A stretch of DNA of 64,000 nt from Escarpia spicata (taxonomy: Eukaryota; Annelida; Polychaeta; Sabellida; Siboglinidae), in the NCBI GenBank assembly GCA_963995525.1, contig CAXEFP010000911.1, positions 62,001 through 126,000 on the forward strand, read 5' to 3'. The notes beneath the pieces are model-generated. The model did no database searches and was not told where the DNA came from. It saw nothing but the letters and a program-made list of their open reading frames with translations. Below, one piece after another: positions 49,201-58,200 of the stretch (its first letter is position 1; each line of letters begins with the position of its first letter). Position numbers and translations under genes: made by a program.

Positions 49201-52200
49201 CTGGCAGGTCATTTATGTAAAGTAGGAAAAGTAGGGGCCCCAGTACTGTGCCCTGTCATACCCCAGAAATGATTTGAGTTGATGTTGACTTGGATCCATT
49301 TATAACAACCTGTTGAGTCCTTCCTGTAAGGAAGCTATTTATCCATGATGATATTGGGCCTGTGATGCCATAGTGTTTGAGTTTGTGGATTAGTCTTTTA
49401 TGTGGAACTTTATCGAATGCTTTGGTGAAGTCAAGGATGGCCATGTCTACAGATTGATTTGCTTATGTCGTGGATTGTTTGAATTAATTGTGTTTCAGTT
49501 GGTCTTTTGGAACGGAAGCCATGTTGGTGGTCAGTTAGAATGTGGTGCTGTTCCAGGTGTTTCATAATGTGACTAAGTATGATGTGTTCAAGAAGTTTAG
49601 AAACCACAGGTGTTAAGGATATTGGTCTGTAGTTAGATGTTTCTGATCTATTTCCTTTCTTAAAAATTGCTGTTACATTGGCTTCTTTCAAGGTATTGAG
49701 GACTTGTTCAGAGTCAACAGATGATTGGAAAATGTAATGTATTACTGGTGCTTTATGAGAGGCATATCTGTTTAAGAACCATGGTGGAATGCCATCTGGT
49801 CCTTGAGATTTAGAAATGTTAATTTGGGAAAGTTGATCAAGTACTCCTTTAAGTGAGATTGTTAGTTTGGGGATTTCTCCATGTGGACTTCTGGCCATAT
49901 CTGGTAGGGTGGAATTTCCTTCGTGTGTACAGACACTTTGGAAGTGATTGTATAAGGCTTCTGCTTTATGTTTGTCGTCGCTAATGATGTTACCCGCAAT
50001 GTTAAGGTCCCCAATACCCTGGTTATCCTGTCTAAGTTTAGAAATGAAGCTCCAAAATGATTTAGGTTTCTCTGTTATTGTTGTTGTCAGGAATTTACTT
50101 ATGTAGGATAGTCTAGCAGAACGAAGGTGTTTATGCATGTTTCTCCTGATGTCACAGAATTCATTCCAGTCTTCTGGATTTCTAGTTCTTTTTGCTTTGT
50201 TATATAGCTGTTTCTTTCTTTTGCACATTTACTTTAAATCTTTTTTTAACCAGGGAAGATTGTGTCTTGAAGCAGTAAGACGGTGCGGTACATATTGGTT
50301 CATAATGTTGATGATTTTCGTGGAAACAAGATTCAACTTGTCATTGACTGTCATGTTGTGGTTTTGAGAGGAGTATTCATGTATAAAGTTTTCAAGAGAT
50401 TTCTGGATGTTAATGTTGTCGGCTTTATTTCTAATGAAGACTTTACGTTTCGGACGATGTTTGCGTTTAGGCGAGATGTTTACATCAATGATAATAATAA
50501 TAATAATGGTTTATTACAGAAACTGTGATACATTCCAATCAATTACATACATAGATTGCCATGGTTTCTGTAATGAGGGTATAAAGCCACGAGCGGCTGA
50601 TTGGCCCTCACAATACAGGGTGTAGGTAAATTCCATGGTGCAAGATAACAATTTGTGTGATTGAAGAAAGAAGAAAAACAGAAACATGAATCACAACAGT
50701 ACTATTTTCATGAATACTTCATGTAAAATAGCAACAAAGAATGCTATTTATATATGTCATTAATATTATTTACTAGCAAACAATTCTTAAGTTGACGTTT
50801 AAACGTTGCTAATGCATAATTACAATCCACTGTTGTCGCCATATAGTTCCATAATTTAACACCTCGATATCTAATGGTTTTATATAATACATTACTTTTT
50901 GAAATCGGCACATGTAGTAATTCTGCGTTGCGTGTCCTATGTTTGTGTAGTTCGTTATTTCTAATGAACATGCTTGTCATAACAGACGGAAAAATATTCT
51001 TAACGATTTTGTACATAAAAAACACAACTGTGTATTCGTAGATTTTTCTTATTGGTCAAATGGACAGCTTCTTGAAGAGTTGGTCTGTGTGCGCTCTGTA
51101 TGGAGCTGACAGAATTAACCGAATTGCATACTTTTGTAATTTGAATAAAGAACTAAGATGTGTAATATATGCTCCTCTCCACACTTCGACACAATACGTT
51201 AGATATGGATATAAAAATGTATAGTATAATATTACAAGGGATGATCTACTCAGGGTTTTTCTAGCTTTACTTATAATTCCAACAGCTTTGGCTATTTTAG
51301 ATTTTATGTACTGTATATGAAAAGTCCAGGACAAATTAGCATCGATTAAAATTCCTAAGAATTTTGTGTTTTCTACTTGAGTAATTTGTTGTCCATCAAT
51401 AAGGATGGCAAGTGGATTGGATACCTTTTTATTTACTGACTTGAAGACAATAAAATGTGTTTTACTGATATTTAAAGATAGTTTATTACTCTATAACCAA
51501 ACAACTAATTTTTGTAGTTCATGATTCATCACAGTTTCTAGCTCACTAAGACTGTTACCATTGACAAAAACATTTCTATCATCAGCAAATATAATAGGAA
51601 ATAGGATATCTGATACGTTAACAATGTCGTTAATATAGATTAAGAATAACAGTGGGCCTATTATTGATCCCTGTGGGACACCAGAGCATATAGACTGAAT
51701 GTTCGATTTTATTCCATCAAATAAAACATAATGCATTCTATTAGACAAATAACTTTCCAACCAGGCAAGTGCTCTTCCTCTAATGCCATAATGTTCTAGT
51801 TTATTAAGTAATATTTTATGGTCTGCTATTCCGTCTACTACATTTATCTTCTTTATTAACCCAGGTCTATTGGTGAGGACAAGATCTAAAATATTGTTGA
51901 CATTTCCCTGTCTGTGCTATGAATGAATGAATGGTTACATTGATGTTCGCTAATTGGTACTGCAATGTCAGTCCAAAGTTAACTCAGACAAACGAGGACC
52001 ATAGTCATAGACATACATGGTAACAGGCCTTGTAATATTTGCCTAGGCAGTCTCTCCAGCTAGGCCAAACCAATTAGGTAAATATTACAATGGCCCATTA
52101 TCATCCTTGGCTATATGCTCATGACATGTCTGAGCTGATTTTGGACTTCAAAGCTGATTCTGCTTCCCATTGCTGTAAAGGAAGCCACATAGTCGCCACA

Positions 52201-55200
52201 ATGTGCTGATGACACCACTTGTGACTCGATTGCAACTTGATTGCTTCGTGTACATGCTATGACACCACAAGGAATAACACATTTTATTTCGAAGCAAAGT
52301 CGCTTGCGTTAATAATGTCCTTGATCTTTACTAATGGCGGTGACAATATCTCTTCGTGTTTACCCAATGGCATTTTGCATTTGCAATTGAATATGAGAGT
52401 GATTGAAAAAGATGTGGATATCAGCCCTGAAATCTTAACTTTAATCGAATTGGATGAAGTGCTCAAGAAACTCAACTGTGGAAAAACAGCTGGATTAGAT
52501 GGAATTCCACTGGAAGTCTGGAAGTTGGGTGAATTCAAAGCAACACTACTGAAACTTTGTAATCATATCTTCAATAATCTTGAGCAATAGGTTTACAAAT
52601 GAAGAACTATATGGACATGTAGATAAGACATATCTGGCCATTGCAATCATAACAACAAAGAACCAGTGTCAACATTCATCCTGTGGACACCCACACACGG
52701 CAAGAAAAACAGAGGAAAACAGAAGAAAACATACACCTAGCTGATCTGTGAAAACCTTGATATTGAAGAAACAGACCTTCCAACCCATATGGAAACTGTT
52801 CATCTATACTCCGGCCCCAGCCGACCGATGATGATGATTCAGGAGAAATTATGAATTCACAGCAAGGTGACTATGAACGTAGACGGTAGTGAAATATGGA
52901 GAATTCAAATGTTACACTACAGAGGAAGATTTCACAGAGTCCAAGAGCCAGCAGTTATTTATATGCTTGAAATCACCAGGTGTCTGGTTAGTATTACTGA
53001 ATAGACTTATATTTGGGCTTTTCAAATCCCTGCGCCTTAAGGTTCCTGAGCAGTGGACTGGACTGCTAGGCATTGATGAATGCTGTTAGGTGGGAATACT
53101 AAAAGTTGGGGATAGGGGTAAATAGAGATTAAAACAGGGGTCATGTATATCTCAGTTCATTTTATCAACATAAATCAGCCACACAATAGCAAATGAGGTA
53201 TAGTTGGATAGGTATTCGAATATCCTTACCTACAATGTAATAATTGATATGTCACCATGGTGTAATTGCGTCATTATGACGTAATACCTCAACTATGTTA
53301 TCAATGACTCTATATACTATTCCGTAGTTCAGATAGGTGAAACCATCCCATCGTTGGAATTTCCATCACGTTTGTAACATACACATGTGAAATCCAATTG
53401 TTTGTCTTCTGGGAATGCCAGCCATCACATTTGATGATTTATTACAACTAGCATGATTAATGAAAGTTGGGGTTAGGGGCAGATATTAGTCCATTTCATC
53501 AATGTAATCCAGCCAAACTACAGCAAGTGAGGCATTGATGGAAAGATATTTGAATGCACTTAACAATGACGTCATAATTAACATTACGCTATGATGATGT
53601 TATAACTTCATAAATGTACTATTTTGCATAAATCACTCCACATTTTAGTCCATTGGCTAGATAGGTGAAACAATTTTTGTAAGAAGCATATGAAATAGCT
53701 TACATACATATATGTGAAATCAAGTTGTTTGTCACCTGGATATTATTTATTTTTGGCAATGGTAATGGTCTAACAAACTTGCATGATTACCAAAAAATAG
53801 TGATATTAATAAATAGTAGTCTATTTCATAATAAAAATAGAAACCTATGAGGAAATGTTTAAAAAGGAGTGAAAATGAGGAAGCTGCATCAAACCCTGTC
53901 ACTGCGTTAAACCAATGGGATATGGGCGACCATAATGTGTGTTTATTCATATGATACAATCAGACCAACTGTATCTTAACATGGAGTGCCAACTACAGTG
54001 GCTACTGTCACTTTTGGCAGAAGAGTATGCAATAACCATACAGACACTGTTATACACATACTGGACATGTATACATCCATGTTCATGCACGCATACACAC
54101 TGACAATGGAAATTACCAGAACTACCGATTAAAATTTTTTGGAAAAATATAGTTATACAACTGTTTAATAAATGTTATGTTGAGAAACAGAATCCACAAC
54201 ATTATTCACCCAAAATATCACAACTTCATTAAAACAAAGAAAACGTAAATTTATGGAATCAAGCAAACATCATTGCCACATAATTAATTTATGATGGGAA
54301 CATAAAAATGTAATTTGATGCTAAATCAGAAATAAACTGTGTCCACATAACAAGACACTGTTAGGGGCTGACAAGCACAGCATATATAGCTGTATTTTAA
54401 TAACGTCCACATCCATTTTACTGCAGCGCAACAAAATTGTCAATCTAACTGCTACACTAATTATTAAAAACAATAATTATCAGAAAGACAAAATGTATCA
54501 TAGAAATGTAATGTTTAGCAATGTATTCTTGATTACAAACTAGTTTACACTATTCTGTTTTTGATCCACAATAATCTGATTAAAGTAACTGCCTGCTACA
54601 ATACTATATTTGCAAATGAATAAATACATTGTATCTAAATGAACACTTTGCCAGTGTAAAATTTTATATCAATTTGTTTAGCAAATATGAATATTAGAGC
54701 TGCATTCTAAACTTCAACATTGTACCATCAGATTATAAATGAAAATGGTAAATTATGAATTGTACTTACAGTTAACGACGAGTGAAAACTCTACACCACG
54801 GTCTCCAGTTCCCGCAAGGTTCGTAGCATTGCAAGAGTAGTTGCCATCATCCCTGGAATGGTCAAGTGAACTTATTGTCAAGTCTCTGCCACTTAGTTGG
54901 TAGTGACCAGAGGAAGAGATTGATGTGGTTCCTTTCTGCCATGTCACTGTGCCATCCCTTGGTCTGCCAGCTGTGATGTCACATGTCAGTGTTACTGACT
55001 TGGCTTGTGTTGGAGGAGTGAAGTCTTTCTTAGTCACTCTGGTACTCGGTTGGTCTGTAACAGACACATCGGCTGATACTAGATCGATCTCAGCCAATGG
55101 TTCTTGGTGCTGTTACAAACAGTTAACACTGACTGATTCATCAGCGACAAATCATTGGTGGGTGTGATATTTAGGAATGTATACATTTTATAAAACAATA

Positions 55201-58200
55201 TGTAGTTATAAATCTGGCATTATCATCTTGCTTGTCATAAGCCAAACTAACAGAGAAGTGTTAGGCATGGGGCGATAAAACCCAAAGAAAACTGACCATG
55301 CCCACTTTAGATTTACATTTTTTAACTTTGAAGAAGGAAAAAGGCCATTTACCAATGAAAATGTGACATACGACAGTAGAGACTGAATTAAGAAAGAATG
55401 GGCAGAGACCAACAATGGAAGGTTGGATGCTTGTGTGTGTGTGTGTGTCTGTGTGTCTGTGTTTGCGTGTGTGTGTGCGTGCGTGCGTGCGTGCGTGCGT
55501 GCATGCGTGCGTTCGTGCGTGCGTGCATGCGTGCATGTGTGTGGGGAGGGGGTGAGAATTTGACTGGCTGGACAGCTGAGTGGGTGAGTGAATGAGACAT
55601 TGAGAGTGGATTACGGTTGTTTGATTTGAATCATTTAATTAATTGAAGGCCATCAAAATATTACTGTTCTGGTAAGATTATTGCTGCTTGATGAGTTGAC
55701 TTTGTAAAAAAGAATTTAACATTTAGAATAATGTAATAGTTATATTCTTGCCAACGTTTGTTGTATTTTTAATTAAATTTATTCTAACTTTTAGGCAATT
55801 TAATAACTGATTCTATGTGGAGTTAGTTTTTATTTAATTCAATTAGTTTACATCTAAATTATTTATAATAGTCTAAGCACAGCTTGTAAATGTTTTTACT
55901 TTGTATATAAATATATTTATATTTACCTGTACACATGCATAAACTTACTTACAGTTGGTTTGTTATTCCATGACTTTCATGTGAAGTGCTTTTAACTAGC
56001 AAGGAAATACTCTCCATTAAAAACAATTTATAAATATAATATTTATTACATATAATATGAAAACAAAAGCTTGTTTACATCGTATACTTGGGACCTGAGC
56101 ACGGAAATATGCACAAGAACATTGCAACTGTATTGATGAATACGATTACATTGGTAATGTAATCGAGTACAGTATGCATGCTTGGCCTTGTTAACCAATC
56201 ACGAATGTAATATACTGTCAATGATTAATCATAAATTGTCAATAATTATGTGAATACCAAGAAAAACTAAACATGTGGTCTTACTTACGTCAGTATCCAG
56301 TCATTTAACTGCACTAAACACTTTATTCCGTGGAAGACCTGTTCAATAGAACACCATCTTGACTTCTGTGGGACATATTAAGCAATGCTGGAGAAATATA
56401 GAGTGATTGAAGTTTTGCAACTGCACTGCACTACACTGCACTACACTGCACTACACTACACTGCCCTACACTGCACTGCACTACACTACACTGCACTACA
56501 CTGCACTAAACTACACTGCACTACACGGCAATACACTACACTGCACTACACTGCACTACACTGCACTGCCCTACACTGCACTGCACTACACTACACTGCA
56601 CTACACTGCACTACACTACACTACACTGCGCTACACTGCACTACACTACGCTGCACTACACTGCACTACACTACACTGCCCTACACTGCACTGCACCGCA
56701 CTATACTGCACTACACTGCACTACACTACACTGCACTACATGGCAATACCCTACACTGCACTACACTACACTACACTACACAACACTACACTGCACTGCA
56801 CTGCACTGCACTGCACTACACGGCAATACACTGCACTACACTACACTGCACTACACGGCAATACACTGCACTACACTGCACTACACTACACGGCAATACA
56901 CTGCACTACACTACACTACACAGGATGTACAATAACTCCATCTCTGATTCTCAGTGTAATAACAGATTCTGTAGATATTTTAAAGAACATAGCAATTGTC
57001 TATGACATATATATGCGTATTGAAGTACCAATAAATGTGTACTTACAGTTGACCAGGAGTGGAAACTCGACACCGCGGACTCCAGTTCCCACAATGTTAG
57101 TTGCAACACACGAGTAGTTGCCATCGTCCCGGGAATGGTCAAGTGAACTTATTGTCAAGTCTCTGTCACTTAGTTGGTAGTGACCAGAGGAAGAGATTAG
57201 TGTGGTTCCTTTCTGCCATGTCACTGTGCCATCTCTTGGTCTGCCAGCTGTGATGTCACATGTCAGTGTCACTGCCTGACCTTGTGTTGGAGGAGTGGAG
57301 CCTTTCTTAGTCACTCTGGTACTTGGTGGGTCTGTAACAGACACATCGGCTCATATAAATAATGTGAAGTATAATTATCTCACTGCAACACAACTACAGG
57401 TGCAATGTAGAAAGACCTACTAACTTTAGCCTGTCTATGCCTGTTGGCCCATGTGTAAGGCAAATTTTTTTAGCATTACAATTTACACTTAACGATAATG
57501 ATGTATACATGCAAATTTCATCAGAATCAAAAATAGTAACTTAAAAGAACTCAAATGTTTGTTTAGGTAAATAGGTGTTGCTTACAAGCAGATGATAAAC
57601 AACTTCACCTATAGTGATTTAATTGGTACAAGTGTAATAATAATACAGTGTTTCTCAACCTATATCATTTCATGGCACACTTTTGAGTTTGATGAATTCT
57701 CGTGGCACACTAAACCAAATGTTACCATTATAAAGGGAGATAAAAGGCATCTTTGTTATGCTATGGACTTAAAAGACTTAATACAAACTAACTATGATCA
57801 CACGGGATACATGTAGATAAAAGGTTTGGACTCTCGATAAACCAAAAGGTTTCATTGTCCACCTGCCATCTAGAGTTAATTGTCTGGGTGGCAATCTTAT
57901 TAAATCTTGTTAAATTTGTAACATCCGTTAATTAGAAAACAAACATTGAATGCACATCTACCGAATTTCATGGACAGCACCACTGTTGGCAAGAAAACTA
58001 TGTCACTAATTCTATATAAATGTACTGGTTTTTGCCAAACCTACGGATAGCAGCTGCACTATACTGCATTAAACAACTTATTATTCATTTAAGATTAATC
58101 TTGCAATGCTATTATGAAACATTGTGACTTTCTGAAGAGTTAATAAATGTAATTCCAGGATGCTTTAATCAGTGTTGTATTATTGTTCACTTGTCCAGCT

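Noticed and set aside
56385..57117. Two long plus-strand open frames rich in TALHYT
   Set aside because: Product of the pentamer satellite; no codon bias or homologous domain.
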